Of a DNA stretch of 64,000 bases, positions 10,479-20,758 are shown piece after piece (the stretch's first letter is position 1; every line of letters begins with the position of its first letter). The notes beneath the pieces were generated by a model. It saw nothing but the letters and a program-made list of their open reading frames with translations. It was not told the origin of the DNA and did not search any database. The position numbers and the translations under genes were made by a program. This DNA comes from Candidatus Pantoea soli (GTDB lineage: Bacteria > Pseudomonadota > Gammaproteobacteria > Enterobacterales > Enterobacteriaceae), in assembly GCF_007833795.1 (NCBI RefSeq), contig NZ_CP032702.1, positions 1,674,001 through 1,738,000 on the forward strand. The letters run 5' to 3'.

Positions 10479-11176
10479 ACCGCCTTCCCGGTTTCGCCTT
10501 GCGGAGCCACTTCTGACGCGGCGGCGCGCTGCGCAGCACGCTGCTTCATTTTCTGATCAATCAGGTATTTGCCCGCCAGCAGCATGCCCAGGCCGATAAA
10601 CGCGCCCGGCGGTAGCATGGCCAGCAGCATGGGTGAATCAAAGTGCACCACCTCAATGCGCAGCGCTTTCGCCCAGGGGCCCAGCAGCTGGTCAGCACCG
10701 TTAAACAGCGTGCCGCTGCCAATCAGTTCGCGCAGGGATCCCAGCGTCACCATCGCGCAGGTGGCGCCCATGCCGATGGCAAAGCCATCCAGCGCCGAGA
10801 GCGGAATGCTGCTTTTGGAGGCGACGGCTTCAGCGCGGCCTACCACGATACAGTTGGTCACGATCAGCGGAATGAAAATGCCCAGCGATTGATACAGGCC
10901 GTAGGCATACGCGTTGATCAGCATCTGCACGCAGCTCACCACCGAAGCGATGATCATCACGTAAATCGGAATGCGGATCTCCGCCGGCACCCAGCGGCGC
11001 GAAGCGGAAATCGCGCTGTTGGTAATGGTCAGTACCAGGGTGGTGGCCAGGCCAAGCCCCAGCGCATTGGTGGCGGTGGACGTCACCGCCAGCAGCGGGC
11101 ACAGGCCCAGCAGCTGAACCAGCGCGGAGTTGTTTCTCCACAATCCGCCTGTCAGTAAGTTTTTCGCTTCACTCAT
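10475..11176 (-). CDS. rsxE: SoxR-reducing complex subunit RsxE
   Basis: Integral membrane subunit (RnfE/NqrD type, about six membrane segments) of the Rsx electron-transport complex, which keeps the redox sensor SoxR reduced. 233 residues. Characteristic segments are [20 protein letters not shown] near the N-terminus and [20 protein letters not shown]. It is homologous to RsxA in the same operon, as expected for the paralogous pair. Overlaps rsxG by 4 bases and nth by 4 bases. Confidence 0.95.
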   Translation of the reverse strand: MSEAKNLLTGGLWRNNSALVQLLGLCPLLAVTSTATNALGLGLATTLVLTITNSAISASRRWVPAEIRIPIYVMIIASVVSCVQMLINAYAYGLYQSLGIFIPLIVTNCIVVGRAEAVASKSSIPLSALDGFAIGMGATCAMVTLGSLRELIGSGTLFNGADQLLGPWAKALRIEVVHFDSPMLLAMLPPGAFIGLGMLLAGKYLIDQKMKQRAAQRAAASEVAPQGETGKAV

Positions 11177-11805
11177 GGTGCCTCTCCACAGTCGGGCAGC
11201 GAAGAGAGCTTCGCTGGCAGCGTTTCAATCAGGAGTGCCGTTCGTTTGGTGGCGTTCACCACCGCGCGGGGCGTAATGGTCGCGCCGGTGAACTGGTCAA
11301 ATTCACCGCCATCTTTCTTCACCGCAAAATGCGTATCCCCGGCACCGTGGACCACTTTACCGTTAAAACTGTTGATCCAGTCGGAGATGCGCAGCTCAAT
11401 TTTGTCACCCAGCCCCGGCGTTTCGTGATGCTCCACAACGCGCACGCCCAGCACCTTACCGTGAAAATCGGCGCCCACCAGCATCTGAATGGCGCCGGAA
11501 TAGCCGTCCGGTGCGGTGGTTTCCAGCGCAGCGGCCACGGGCTGGTTGCCTTTACGCGCCACATACAGGGCGTGCGGCTTCGCATTGCCCAGGGCGGCAG
11601 CATCCGTGACCAGATAGCACTCCTGCTGGATATGATTATCGTACAGTTCAGGCGGAACGACCTGATCCAGCAGGTTTTTCTGCTGCAGCGCGGTCTGATG
11701 CGCAACGGTCGGTTTGGTCACAGCGTTAACAATCGCCGTCACGCCGGTGGTGATCACCGCGAACAGGCCCAGCGTAACCGCATTTTTACGAATGGCGTCA
11801 ATCAT
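11173..11805 (-). CDS. rsxG: SoxR-reducing complex subunit RsxG (FMN-bearing)
   Basis: Membrane-anchored periplasmic flavoprotein of the Rsx/Rnf complex, with FMN covalently bound to a threonine by ApbE. 210 residues. One N-terminal membrane segment ([20 protein letters not shown]), the [12 protein letters not shown] motif and the flavinylation motif [11 protein letters not shown] (acceptor Thr inside GAT) are present. Gap of 3 bases after rsxD and overlap of 4 with rsxE. Confidence 0.95.
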   Translation of the reverse strand: MIDAIRKNAVTLGLFAVITTGVTAIVNAVTKPTVAHQTALQQKNLLDQVVPPELYDNHIQQECYLVTDAAALGNAKPHALYVARKGNQPVAAALETTAPDGYSGAIQMLVGADFHGKVLGVRVVEHHETPGLGDKIELRISDWINSFNGKVVHGAGDTHFAVKKDGGEFDQFTGATITPRAVVNATKRTALLIETLPAKLSSLPDCGEAP

Positions 11806-11808
11806 CAG

Positions 11809-12867
11809 TTACTCCCGGCGATGGCCGTAAACGCGAGGCTGGGTGTAGTAGTCCACCAGCGGCACGCAGATGTTGGCCAGCAGCACGGCAAAGGCCACGC
11901 CGTCCGGATAGCCCCCGAAGCTGCGGATCAGCCATACCAGCAGGCCAATCAGTGCGCCATAAATCAGGCGTCCGCGGTTGGTAGTGGAGGCGGTCACCGG
12001 ATCGGTGGCGATAAAAAACGCACCCAGCATGGTGGCGCCGGAAAACAGGTGAATCAGCGGTGAATTGAGCGTGTCGGGCGCAAACAGCCAGCCAAGCGTG
12101 GCACAGCAGCCCAGCGAGGCCAGGAAACTGACCGGAATGTGCCAGCGAATCGCCCCTTTCGCCAGCAGCAGCAGGCCGCCCAGCAGATAGCCAAGGTTGA
12201 CCCATTGCCAGCCCAGGCCTGCCAGCACGCCGCTGTAAATCGGCTGAGCTAACAGCTCTGAGGCGCTGTGTCCGGCACGCAGGCCGGTTTTAAAGGTATC
12301 CAGCGGCGTCGCCTGGCTGACTCCATCTGCCCCCATCTGCAGCTGCTGCATGGTCTCACCGCTCAGCATGTGTCCGCTGAAAATCATGCTGAATGAATCA
12401 GCCAGACCCGGTTTCACCGCCTGCAGCGCGTCGGGCGGCAGCCAGCTGGTCATCTGTACCGGGAAGGAGATCAGCAGCACCACATATCCCACCATTGCCG
12501 GGTTGAACGGGTTCTGGCCGAGACCACCATACAGCTGTTTAGCAATCACAATGGCAAACAGGGTGCCAATGACCACCAGCCACCAGGGGGCCAGCGGGGG
12601 CAAACTAATGCCAAGCAGCAGCGCCGTCAGCAGGGCGGAGTTATCGGTCAGCACCGGCACCACCGGCACGTGACGCAGACGCAGGATAGCCGCTTCTGTC
12701 AGCCATGCCGTCGTGACCGCCAGCGCCACCTGAATCAGAAAGCCAATGCCAAAGAAATACCACTGCGCGGCCATGCCCGGCAGGGCGGCCAGCACCACCA
12801 GCAGCATGATATTGCCGGTGCTGCGGCGGTTATGGGTATAGGGCGAACTTGCAATGCGAAAAGCCAT
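11809..12867 (-). CDS. rsxD: SoxR-reducing complex subunit RsxD
   Basis: Polytopic membrane subunit (RnfD/NqrB family) with a covalently bound FMN; the acceptor Thr is in [16 protein letters not shown]. 352 residues; starts [20 protein letters not shown], typical of RsxD. The C-terminus is hydrophilic ([13 protein letters not shown]). Its ATG directly abuts the rsxC stop codon. Confidence 0.95.
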   Translation of the reverse strand: MAFRIASSPYTHNRRSTGNIMLLVVLAALPGMAAQWYFFGIGFLIQVALAVTTAWLTEAAILRLRHVPVVPVLTDNSALLTALLLGISLPPLAPWWLVVIGTLFAIVIAKQLYGGLGQNPFNPAMVGYVVLLISFPVQMTSWLPPDALQAVKPGLADSFSMIFSGHMLSGETMQQLQMGADGVSQATPLDTFKTGLRAGHSASELLAQPIYSGVLAGLGWQWVNLGYLLGGLLLLAKGAIRWHIPVSFLASLGCCATLGWLFAPDTLNSPLIHLFSGATMLGAFFIATDPVTASTTNRGRLIYGALIGLLVWLIRSFGGYPDGVAFAVLLANICVPLVDYYTQPRVYGHRRE

Positions 12868-15510
12868 TTATTCCTCAGTCGTCGAAGGCTGCTGCTGCGC
12901 TTTGCGCGCTTTGGCACGGGCGACCGCAGCGGCGATGGCCGCTTTGCGTGGGTCGGCGGAGTCAGCAGAGGCCGCGGCCTCTGTCTCAGAAACGGGGGAT
13001 GCAGGCTCACTCTGCGCGGCGTCCGCCGCCGGTTGCACGGCGGCCTCTGCTGTCTGCTGCGCCGCGGCCTTTTTCGCTTTAGCACGGGCAATCGCCGCTT
13101 CGACCGCCGCTTTGCGCGGATCGGCATTGGCTTCTGGCGCGGCGTCTGCGTCCGCCGCCGGTTGCACGACGGCCTCTGCCGTCTGCTGCGCCGCGGCCTT
13201 TTTCGCTTTGGCGCGGGCAATGGCGGCTTCGACCGCCGCTTTGCGCGGATCGGCATTGGCTGCGGGCGCGGCGTCAGCCGCCGGTTGCACGGCAGCCTCT
13301 GCCGCCGGCTGCGCCGCGGCTTTTTTCGCTTTGGCGCGGGCGATGGCGGCTTCGACCGCCGCTTTACGCGGATCGGCATTGGCTGCTGGCGCGGCGTCTG
13401 CGTCCGCCGCCGGTTGTGCAGGGGTCTCTGCCGTCTGCTGCGCCGCGGCTTTTTTCGCTTTAGCGCGCGCAATCGCCGCTTCGACCGCCGCTTTGCGCAG
13501 ATCGGCATTGGCTGCGGGCGCGGCGTCTGCGTCCGTCGCCGGTTGCACGGCGGCCTCTGACGTCTGGGCCGCGGCTTTTTTCGCTTTGGCACGGGCAATG
13601 GCGGCTTCGACTGCCGCTTTGCGCGGATCGGCATTGGCTGCTGGCTCGGCGTCTGCGACCGCCGCCGGTTGCACGGCGGCCTCTGTTGCCGGCTGCGCCG
13701 TGGCTTTTTTCGCTTTGGCACGCGCAATCGCCGCTTCGACCGCCGCTTTACGCGGATCGGCATTGGCTGCTGGCGCGGCGTCTGCGTCCGCCGCCGGTTG
13801 CACGACGGCCTCTGCCGTCTGCTGCGCCGCGGCTTTTTTCGCTTTGGCGCGGGCAATGGCGGCTTCGACCGCCGCTTTACGCGGATCGCCGGACTGACGG
13901 CTCAGCGCCTGGGTTTCGGCCTGCGTTTCCGCCTGCTGAGCCAGCGCCTGCGCATGGCGCGCCTCGCGCTCGGCCGCTTCCTGCTCAGCGGTTTTTGCCT
14001 GTTGCGCTTTCACCCGCGCCACGGCGGCGGCACGCTCACCCTGATCGCTGCGCGCCACGCGCTGTTTCGCCTGTTCATGACGCGCTTCACGTGCCAGTTT
14101 TTCACGTTCAAGGCGTGCCTGACGGGCTTCAAAACGCGCTTTGGCTTCAGCCGTACGTTTCGCTTCCAGATCGATCGCGCGCAGCTCCGCTTTTTCCTGA
14201 CGGTAGTACTGCACCAGCGGGATGTTGCTCGGACAAACATAAGCGCAGGCGCCGCACTCAATGCAGTCATCAATGTTGTGCGCGCGGGCTTTTTCATGAT
14301 CGCCGCCCTGGCTGTACCAGAACAGCTGCTGCGGCAGCAGTTTCGCCGGGCAGGCGTCGGCGCAGGCGCTGCAGCGAATACAGGATTGCTCCGGCTGCGT
14401 CTGGCCCATTTCAGTGGCAGATGGCGCAAGAATACAGTTGGTGATTTTTACCACCGGCACGTCCAGCGCGGGCAGGGTAAAGCCCATCAGCGGGCCGCCC
14501 ATAATCACCATCTGGCGCGGGCCTGGCGTAAAGCCGGCCTGGTGCAGCAGATGGCTGATCGGCGTACCCAGACGCGCCCAGACGTTGCGCGGGCGGGTAA
14601 CCGCTTCGCCGGTCAGCGTGACCACGCGTTCCGTAATGGGTTCGCCGTTAATGATGGCACGCTTCACCGCCCAGGCAGTGCCCACGTTCTGCATCAGCAC
14701 GCCGATATCGGTCGAGCGACCGCCGTGCGGCACTTCCCGGCCGGTAAGAATTTTGGTCAGCTGTTTGGCCCCGCCCGAAGGGTATTTGGTGGGGATGACG
14801 CGAATCTGCAGTTCCCGGTCGCCGCCCAGCGCCTGTTTCAGGGCGGCAATGGCTTCCGGCTTGTTGTCCTCAATGCCAATCAGCACGCGCTCGGCCTGTA
14901 AAACCCAGGCCAGAATGCGGCAGCCTTCCAGCACTTCCGCCGCGCAATCCTGCATCAGGCGATCGTCTGCGGTGATATAGGGCTCACATTCGGCGGCGTT
15001 GATGATCAGCGTGTTAACGCCGCGCAGGCCGCCGCGCAGCTTGGTGGCGGTCGGGAAGCCCGCGCCGCCCAGGCCGGCAATCCCGGCGGCGTGAATACGT
15101 TTCACCACCTCGTCGCGCGCCAGCGTGCGGTAGTCAGGCTGCGGGTCGAGTTCGGCCCAGCGATCGTCGCCGTCCGCGCGCAGGAAAATACACAGCTCCG
15201 AGAGCCCGGAAGGGTGCGCTGTCATGTGTGGCGCGATGGCTTCAACGGTGCCGGAGGTGGGCGCATGCACCGGCAGCATCCGGCCGGAACCAAAGGTCAG
15301 CGGCTGGCCGCGCAGCACGCGATCGCCAGGAGAGACGCAAATCTCTCCTTCGTGACCAATGTGCTGTTTCAGCGGAATAATAAAGCGCTCAGGCAGCGGC
15401 AGCTGGCTGAGCGGCGTGCCGTTCGACTGGGTTTTCATTTCCGGCGGATGAATGCCGCCCTGAAAATCCCACAGCTTCTCTTTGCGGAACAGATTTAACA
15501 GATTAAGCAT
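12868..15510 (-). CDS. rsxC: SoxR-reducing complex subunit RsxC with expanded C-terminal repeats
   Basis: Peripheral membrane subunit that takes electrons from NADH in the Rnf/Rsx complex. Residues 1-440 are the conserved RnfC core: the flavin/NADH region ([14 protein letters not shown], about 146-157) and two 4Fe-4S clusters (Cys 377/380/383/387 and 416/419/422/426). Residues 440-540 are a charged Ala/Glu/Arg-rich coiled coil. From residue 542 to the C-terminus eight copies of a 41-43 residue unit ([18 protein letters not shown] core) follow. 880 residues is clearly longer than the roughly 740 of E. coli RsxC, the excess being repeats. Overlaps rsxB by 8 bases. Confidence 0.95.
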   Translation of the reverse strand: MLNLLNLFRKEKLWDFQGGIHPPEMKTQSNGTPLSQLPLPERFIIPLKQHIGHEGEICVSPGDRVLRGQPLTFGSGRMLPVHAPTSGTVEAIAPHMTAHPSGLSELCIFLRADGDDRWAELDPQPDYRTLARDEVVKRIHAAGIAGLGGAGFPTATKLRGGLRGVNTLIINAAECEPYITADDRLMQDCAAEVLEGCRILAWVLQAERVLIGIEDNKPEAIAALKQALGGDRELQIRVIPTKYPSGGAKQLTKILTGREVPHGGRSTDIGVLMQNVGTAWAVKRAIINGEPITERVVTLTGEAVTRPRNVWARLGTPISHLLHQAGFTPGPRQMVIMGGPLMGFTLPALDVPVVKITNCILAPSATEMGQTQPEQSCIRCSACADACPAKLLPQQLFWYSQGGDHEKARAHNIDDCIECGACAYVCPSNIPLVQYYRQEKAELRAIDLEAKRTAEAKARFEARQARLEREKLAREARHEQAKQRVARSDQGERAAAVARVKAQQAKTAEQEAAEREARHAQALAQQAETQAETQALSRQSGDPRKAAVEAAIARAKAKKAAAQQTAEAVVQPAADADAAPAANADPRKAAVEAAIARAKAKKATAQPATEAAVQPAAVADAEPAANADPRKAAVEAAIARAKAKKAAAQTSEAAVQPATDADAAPAANADLRKAAVEAAIARAKAKKAAAQQTAETPAQPAADADAAPAANADPRKAAVEAAIARAKAKKAAAQPAAEAAVQPAADAAPAANADPRKAAVEAAIARAKAKKAAAQQTAEAVVQPAADADAAPEANADPRKAAVEAAIARAKAKKAAAQQTAEAAVQPAADAAQSEPASPVSETEAAASADSADPRKAAIAAAVARAKARKAQQQPSTTEE
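12871..13887 (-). repeat. eight tandem in-frame repeats in rsxC
   Basis: Units of about 129 bases (41-43 codons; the seventh is 56 and the last truncated) begin at residue 542 of RsxC. Each encodes [18 protein letters not shown] and a variable Ala/Pro/Gln/Asp linker such as [16 protein letters not shown] identity between units is high, so copy number is likely variable between strains. One unit has DLRK instead of DPRK, and the last has [14 protein letters not shown]. Confidence 0.95.
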
Positions 15511-16081
15511 GACGTTCTACCGGGATCACCCGCACAGGAATAGTTTCGAGATCCCACTTCCAGTTGGCCGTGGTTGTGGCCACCGGGCGCATCTCAATGC
15601 AGTCGGTCGGGCAGGGGGCAACGCACAGGTCGCAGCCGGTGCAGACATCGCTGAGCACGGTGTGCATGGCGCGCGTGGCACCCACAATCGCATCCACCGG
15701 GCAGGCCTGAATACATTTGGTGCAGCCAATGCAGTTGGCTTCGTCAATCCAGGCCACGGTACGCACCGGGGCCAGCACCTCAGCGCCGCCGTCCAGCGGC
15801 TGCGGCTCGACGTTAAGCAGCTCTGCCAGCTTCAGCATGGTCTGCTCTCCGCCCGGCGCGCATTTGTTAATCGCCTCGCCGTTGTTTCCGACGGCGTCAG
15901 CGTACGGGCGGCAGCCCGCATAGCCGCACTGGCCACACTGGCTCTGCGGCAGAATCGCATCAATCTGCTCAACTATCGGGTCTTCTTCCACCTCGAAGCG
16001 GCGCGAGGCGTAGCCGAGCAGGGCACCAAACACCAGGCTCAGCGCCGTCAGTACGGCTATTGCAATCCAGATCGCGGTCAT
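15503..16081 (-). CDS. rsxB: SoxR-reducing complex subunit RsxB
   Basis: Iron-sulfur subunit (RnfB family) carrying electrons within the membrane complex. 192 residues. An N-terminal membrane helix ([20 protein letters not shown]), then a cluster domain ([13 protein letters not shown]), then two ferredoxin-type motifs ([16 protein letters not shown] and [16 protein letters not shown]). One base separates it from rsxA and it overlaps rsxC by 8. Confidence 0.96.
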   Translation of the reverse strand: MTAIWIAIAVLTALSLVFGALLGYASRRFEVEEDPIVEQIDAILPQSQCGQCGYAGCRPYADAVGNNGEAINKCAPGGEQTMLKLAELLNVEPQPLDGGAEVLAPVRTVAWIDEANCIGCTKCIQACPVDAIVGATRAMHTVLSDVCTGCDLCVAPCPTDCIEMRPVATTTANWKWDLETIPVRVIPVERHA

Positions 16082-16082
16082 A

Positions 16083-16664
16083 TCAGAATTTCACCAGACC
16101 GGTAAAGCCCATAAACGCCAGCGCCATCAGGCCGGCGGTGATCAGGGCAATCGAGTTACCTTTAAACGGCGCGGGCACATTGGCCAGCACCAGACGTTCA
16201 CGCATGCCGGCAAACAGCACCATCACCAGCGAGAAGCCAAGCGAAGCACTGAATCCGTACAGTGCCGCCTGCAGAAAGGTGTGGTTCAGGTTCACACTCA
16301 GCAGCGGCACACCCAGCACGGCACAGTTGGTGGTAATCAGCGGCAGGAAAATGCCCAGCAGGCGATAGAGTGACGGGCTGGTTTTGCGCACCACCATTTC
16401 GGTGAACTGCACGACGACCGCAATCACCAGGATATACGCCATCGTGCGCAGGTACACCAGATCGAGCGGCACCAGAATCAGGTGATTCACCAGCCAGGCG
16501 CAAATGGACGCCAGCGTGATGACAAAAGTGGTGGCCAGTCCCATGCCGATAGCGGTTTCCAGTTTTTTTGACACGCCCATAAAGGGACAAAGGCCGAGGA
16601 ATTTGACCAACACAAAGTTGTTCACCAGCACCGTGCCAATAAAGAGAAGTAAGTAATCGGTCAT
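16083..16664 (-). CDS. rsxA: SoxR-reducing complex subunit RsxA
   Basis: First gene of the rsxABCDGE-nth operon and a polytopic membrane protein (RnfA/NqrE family, six segments) of 193 residues. Diagnostic stretches: [20 protein letters not shown] and [20 protein letters not shown]. The 123-base gap to ydgK upstream probably contains the operon promoter. Confidence 0.96.
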   Translation of the reverse strand: MTDYLLLFIGTVLVNNFVLVKFLGLCPFMGVSKKLETAIGMGLATTFVITLASICAWLVNHLILVPLDLVYLRTMAYILVIAVVVQFTEMVVRKTSPSLYRLLGIFLPLITTNCAVLGVPLLSVNLNHTFLQAALYGFSASLGFSLVMVLFAGMRERLVLANVPAPFKGNSIALITAGLMALAFMGFTGLVKF

Positions 16665-16787
16665 GATTAAACCTGGGAAGCCGAAAGGCGTTTATTATCC
16701 GAAAATGAGAGATGCATCTCAACCTTTGCGCAAAATGTGCGGCAGGCAACCGCACTCAGAATTAAATTCCTGACGAATTGCCGCTCA

Positions 16788-17231
16788 TTACGGCTGGATA
16801 AAGGTCTGTTTTACCCGCTGCGAGCGCTTGAAGTAGGGCACAAACACCGCGGCGGAAAGCAGCGCCAGCAGCAGCGTCTGAATCGCCCTGCCGTCAGCCA
16901 CCGGCGTAAAGGCAAAGGTTTTCAGCGCCAGCAGCACCGTTATCAGCAGCCAGATAATGTAATGCCGCGGCAGACGGCGCGATCGCTGGCAGAAAATCCA
17001 GCACACCCAGAGGCTGTAAAGCCAGACGGCCGCTGCGGTCAGCAGTGAGATGAGCCACTGCGTCAGCAGCACATCGGCATGGGAAAACAGCGTGGTGCGT
17101 AGCTCGCTATCAAACAGCGGGCGCAGATACAGCGCCAGCACCAGTGCGCTGGTGAGCATGGTCATAATCAGCCACGCCAGCGGCAGCAGCAGCCAGCCGC
17201 CAATGCGCGGCGGGTTTACCGAATCGGACAT
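16788..17231 (-). CDS. ydgK: DUF2569 membrane protein YdgK
   Basis: Inner-membrane protein of unknown function, 147 residues, with four hydrophobic segments. It starts with the family motif PRIGGWLLLPLAWLI and has the conserved CQRSRRLPRHYIIWLL segment. Same position as in E. coli, between cnu and rsxA. Confidence 0.85.
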   Translation of the reverse strand: MSDSVNPPRIGGWLLLPLAWLIMTMLTSALVLALYLRPLFDSELRTTLFSHADVLLTQWLISLLTAAAVWLYSLWVCWIFCQRSRRLPRHYIIWLLITVLLALKTFAFTPVADGRAIQTLLLALLSAAVFVPYFKRSQRVKQTFIQP

Positions 17232-17337
17232 GAGGGAGATCCTGTTACCAAAATGAGGGCGCTGCAGAGCGTAGCATGTCCGGACGGGTCACGCCCGATC
17301 GGGACGCAGCGAAAAGCAGTGAGCGTGAAAGCGTGCG

Positions 17338-17553
17338 TTAAACCACGTAATGCCAGACGGATTTTGGCACACAGCCCAGGTCATAGAGGCGCCCGCCGGA
17401 GGCCAGCTCCGCCCGCCGGTGATCGGCCGCGCGGTACATATTGATCAGATCGTTGTCATCCGTCAGCGAATAATTAAGGTGATCGTAGAGTTTTTCGAGA
17501 CTCTCGAGATTATTCACTTTGCGAAACTTCAGCAGGTAATCCAGCGCAGTCAT
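17338..17553 (-). CDS. cnu: Hha-family co-regulator Cnu (YdgT)
   Basis: Small (71 residues) Hha/YmoA-family protein that partners H-NS and StpA in silencing AT-rich and horizontally acquired genes; E. coli Cnu also binds oriC. Family sequence [20 protein letters not shown] and [20 protein letters not shown] is unmistakable. The ATG at 17553 gives MTALDYLL, matching family length; an in-frame start 3 codons earlier (17562) is possible. The blr small gene next to cnu in E. coli is not seen. Confidence 0.93.
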   Translation of the reverse strand: MTALDYLLKFRKVNNLESLEKLYDHLNYSLTDDNDLINMYRAADHRRAELASGGRLYDLGCVPKSVWHYVV

Positions 17554-18226
17554 GATTGCCATTAATATAAAAAATCGGAGGAGTGCCCAAGTATAGGGAG
17601 CATGCGACCAGAGTCTATATATCAGATGTAAAAAAAGTAAAATTCAGACAATGTACGCAGTTTGGTACTTGAAATGCATCTTTTCACCGGTTTTCCCTTT
17701 TCTGCGGTACGCTTATTTTCACCACGAGGGCCCGGTTATCCGCGCTGTGACGCTGCTGCCCGTTCAGCACCTGCCACGCAACCCGCCGTCATACCCTGCT
17801 TATTTTTCCTGCTTTTCTGTGCGCCATACCCGACCGAAGCGGTGACGATGTCGTGAATTATTTCAGGACAGCTCGCAATTTTTTAAAGAAATGATGAAAC
17901 AGAAGATCGGTGAATGTGCTGGCAGTCACAAAATCGATCTTTGCCTGGCTGAGCGGGGAATAACCATTCTTTACGCACCGGCTGTAATCGTTTTCAGTCA
18001 GCTGCCACATAACCAATTCTCTTTATTACAGTTATTTAACCGCAGCTGCAAACAACGTCAGGCGAATTGTCCATAACTTCCTCTGCCCTTATAGCAGGCT
18101 GATACGCGTAACTCCTTTATATCATTCTATTTTGTGAACTATGTCGCGCTAGTTTTAACGCTTTTACGCCAGGCTTAAACCGCGTTTGTACCCCTACAGC
18201 ACACTCCCTTCAGAGGAATGAATATT
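17554..18226. other. intergenic region between cnu and ytfQ
   Basis: About 670 bases with no supported gene. It carries the divergent promoters of cnu and ytfQ. A TGTGA-N6-TCGCG element at 18133-18148 resembles half of a CRP site and lies about 80 bases before ytfQ, plausible for a sugar-importer operon but weak. Short open frames (such as 17891-18076) have no recognisable character. Confidence 0.45.
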
Positions 18227-19183
18227 ATGTGGAAACGTTTACTCTTGACTGCCATGGTGAGTTCCGCGCTGAGCGTTCCGGCGCTGGCGGCAAATATGAC
18301 CGTAGGCTTCTCGCAGGTGGGCTCTGAATCGGGCTGGCGCTCTGCCGAAACCAACGTGGCAAAAAGTGAAGCGCAGAAGCGCGGCATCACGCTGAAAATT
18401 GCCGACGGCCAGCAAAAGCAGGAAAACCAGATCAAAGCGGTACGTTCGTTTATTGCTCAGGGCGTGGATGCAATTTTCATCGCGCCCGTGGTGCAGACAG
18501 GCTGGGAACCGGTGCTTGAAGAAGCCAAAGACGCGAAGATCCCGGTGTTTTTACTGGACCGCGCCATCGTGGTGAAAGACAAGTCGCTGTATATGTCGGT
18601 GGTCACGGCGGATAACGTGCTGGAAGGCAAGCTGATTGGTGACTGGCTGGTGAAAACGGTCGGCAACATGCCGTGTAACGTCGTGGAGCTGCAGGGCACC
18701 GTCGGCGCAAGCGTCGCCATCGACCGTAAAAAGGGCTTCGCTGAAGCCATCGCCGGACACAACAACATCAAAGTGATCCGCTCCCAGTCCGGTGACTTTA
18801 CCCGCAGTAAGGGGAAAGAGGTGATGGAGAGCTTTATCAAAGCCGAGAACAACGGCAAAAACATCTGCATGGTTTACGCGCATAACGATGACATGGCGAT
18901 CGGTGCGATACAGGCGATCAAAGAAGCGGGCCTGAAGCCGGGCAAAGATATTCTCACCGGCTCGATTGACGGCGTACCGGATATCTACAAAGCGATGCTG
19001 GCCGGTGAGGCCAACGCCAACGTGGAGCTGACGCCAGACATGGCCGGCCCGGCGTTCGATGCGCTGGAGAAATTTAAGAAAGACGGGACGCAGCCGCCAA
19101 AAATTATCAAAACCGAGTCAAAACTGTTCTTACCGGCTGACGCGCAGGCGGAGCTGGATAAGAAAAAAGGCATGGGTTACTGA
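18227..19183 (+). CDS. ytfQ: sugar ABC transporter periplasmic binding protein YtfQ
   Basis: Periplasmic binding protein of a CUT2-type importer; the E. coli homologue binds galactofuranose. 318 residues, equal to E. coli. Signal peptide WKRLLLTAMVSSALSVPALA, then NMTVGFSQVGSESGWRSAET and the long identical-looking run around KSKGKEVMESFIKAENNGK. ATG at 18227 (MWKRLL) is chosen over 18218 because AGAGGA sits 9 bases before it, whereas it directly touches the earlier ATG. First gene of ytfQRT-yjfF; a hairpin after it may reduce downstream expression relative to the binding protein. Confidence 0.93.
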   Translation: MWKRLLLTAMVSSALSVPALAANMTVGFSQVGSESGWRSAETNVAKSEAQKRGITLKIADGQQKQENQIKAVRSFIAQGVDAIFIAPVVQTGWEPVLEEAKDAKIPVFLLDRAIVVKDKSLYMSVVTADNVLEGKLIGDWLVKTVGNMPCNVVELQGTVGASVAIDRKKGFAEAIAGHNNIKVIRSQSGDFTRSKGKEVMESFIKAENNGKNICMVYAHNDDMAIGAIQAIKEAGLKPGKDILTGSIDGVPDIYKAMLAGEANANVELTPDMAGPAFDALEKFKKDGTQPPKIIKTESKLFLPADAQAELDKKKGMGY

Positions 19184-19190
19184 TCCCCGC

Positions 19191-19214
19191 AACCGCCCCC
19201 CGGGGCGGTTTTTC
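19191..19214 (+). terminator. attenuating hairpin between ytfQ and ytfR
   Basis: AACCGCCCC / GGGGCGGTT stem (19191-19199, 19202-19210) followed by TTTTC, inside the operon. Probably a partial terminator or 3' end stabiliser giving more binding protein than transporter. Confidence 0.65.
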
Positions 19215-19237
19215 ATGACGTAGCGAGGTAGAACCTG

Positions 19238-20758
19238 ATGAGCAGCTTTGATGAAACCCCTCTGCTGACCCTGAGCGGCATCAGCAAAGGCTTTCCCGGC
19301 GTGAAAGCGCTGGATAACGTGTCGTTCAGCATCCGCAAAGGCGAAATCATGGCGCTGCTGGGCGAGAACGGCGCCGGCAAATCGACCCTGATTAAAGTGC
19401 TGACCGGCGTCTACACCCGCGATGCCGGCACCATTACGCTGAATGGCGCGGAGATTTCGCCGCACAGCACGGCGGACGCGCAGCGCATGGGCATCGGGAC
19501 GGTGTATCAGGAAGTGAACCTGCTGCCGAATATGTCGGTGGCGGATAACCTGTATATCGGCCGCGAACCGCGCCGCTTTGGCATGATTGATCGCCGGCGC
19601 ATGGTGCGTGACGCCGATGCGCTGATGCGTAAATACGGTTTTGTGCTGGATGTGACCCGGCCGCTCGGGCATTTTTCCGTGGCGATGCAGCAGATCATCG
19701 CCATCTGCCGCGCGGTGGATCTCTCCGCGCAGGTGCTGATCCTCGATGAGCCAACCGCCAGTCTTGATGCCAGCGAGGTAGAACTGCTGTTTACCCTGAT
19801 GGCGCAGCTGAAAGCCAGGGGCATGAGCCTGATTTTTGTCACCCATTTTCTTGATCAGGTGTACCGCATTACCGATCGCATTACCGTCTTGCGCAACGGT
19901 CAGTTTATTGCCACGCGCGATACCGCTACGCTGCCACAGCTTGATCTGATCAAGCTGATGCTCGGTCGTGAACTGCTGGAGACGGCGCTGCAGCGTCAGG
20001 GCAGCACGTTGCGCAGCGATCAGCCGGTGGTGGCGTTTGAGGATTACGGCCGCAAAGGCACCATTGAACCTTTCAGCCTGCAGGTGCGTCCGGGTGAAGT
20101 GGTGGGGCTGGCCGGTCTGCTGGGTTCCGGGCGTACCGAAACCGCCGAGGTGCTGTTTGGTATCCGCCGCGCCGATCGCGGCACCGCCACCATCAAAGGC
20201 AAAGTGCAGCGTATTCGCACGCCGGCGCAGGCGTCACGGCTGGGCATGGGCTTCTGCCCGGAAGATCGTAAAACCGACGGCATCATTGGTGCGGCCTCGG
20301 TGCGCGAGAACATTATTCTGGCACTGCAGGCGCAGCGCGGCTGGCTGCGACCGATTAAACGTCGCGAACAGCAGGAGATCGCCGATCGCTTCATTAAGCG
20401 TCTGGGGATCCGGACGCCGGATGCCGGACAGGCGGTGGAGCTGCTGTCTGGCGGCAATCAGCAGAAGGTGCTGCTGTCGCGCTGGCTGGTGACCAAACCG
20501 CAGTTTCTGATTCTGGATGAGCCCACGCGCGGTATTGATGTTGGCGCACACGCTGAGATTATTCGTCTGATTGAATCCCTGTGCGCCGACGGACTGGCGC
20601 TGCTGGTTATCTCCTCTGAACTGGAAGAACTGGTGGGCTATGCCGATCGCGTGTTGATCATGCGCGATCTGAAACAGGTCGCCGAAATCCCGCTGGATCA
20701 GCTGTCGGTGGCGTCAATTGTGAACGCCATTGCCGACGGAGGAGCACAACATGCTTGA
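19238..20758 (+). CDS. ytfR: sugar ABC transporter double ATPase YtfR
   Basis: Two fused ATP-binding cassettes energising sugar import at the cytoplasmic face, 506 residues. First cassette: Walker [10 protein letters not shown], Walker B LILDEPTASLD. Second cassette: degenerate Walker A region GLLGSGRTETAEV, signature [11 protein letters not shown], Walker [15 protein letters not shown]. This asymmetric layout is normal for RbsA/MglA/AraG-type ATPases. Overlaps the ytfT start by 8 bases. Confidence 0.94.
   Translation: MSSFDETPLLTLSGISKGFPGVKALDNVSFSIRKGEIMALLGENGAGKSTLIKVLTGVYTRDAGTITLNGAEISPHSTADAQRMGIGTVYQEVNLLPNMSVADNLYIGREPRRFGMIDRRRMVRDADALMRKYGFVLDVTRPLGHFSVAMQQIIAICRAVDLSAQVLILDEPTASLDASEVELLFTLMAQLKARGMSLIFVTHFLDQVYRITDRITVLRNGQFIATRDTATLPQLDLIKLMLGRELLETALQRQGSTLRSDQPVVAFEDYGRKGTIEPFSLQVRPGEVVGLAGLLGSGRTETAEVLFGIRRADRGTATIKGKVQRIRTPAQASRLGMGFCPEDRKTDGIIGAASVRENIILALQAQRGWLRPIKRREQQEIADRFIKRLGIRTPDAGQAVELLSGGNQQKVLLSRWLVTKPQFLILDEPTRGIDVGAHAEIIRLIESLCADGLALLVISSELEELVGYADRVLIMRDLKQVAEIPLDQLSVASIVNAIADGGAQHA

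Noticed and set aside
12871..13887. Tandem repeats that might be a CRISPR array
   Set aside because: Units are coding, in frame with rsxC, about 129 bases, and lack unique spacers.
12854..13897. Plus-strand Ala-rich open frame of 347 codons opposite rsxC
   Set aside because: It is the antisense image of the rsxC repeat array; GC-rich repeats keep all frames open.
17563..18200. Expected small gene blr next to cnu
   Set aside because: No short frame with the Blr membrane segment was found on either strand; the only short frames are unrelated.
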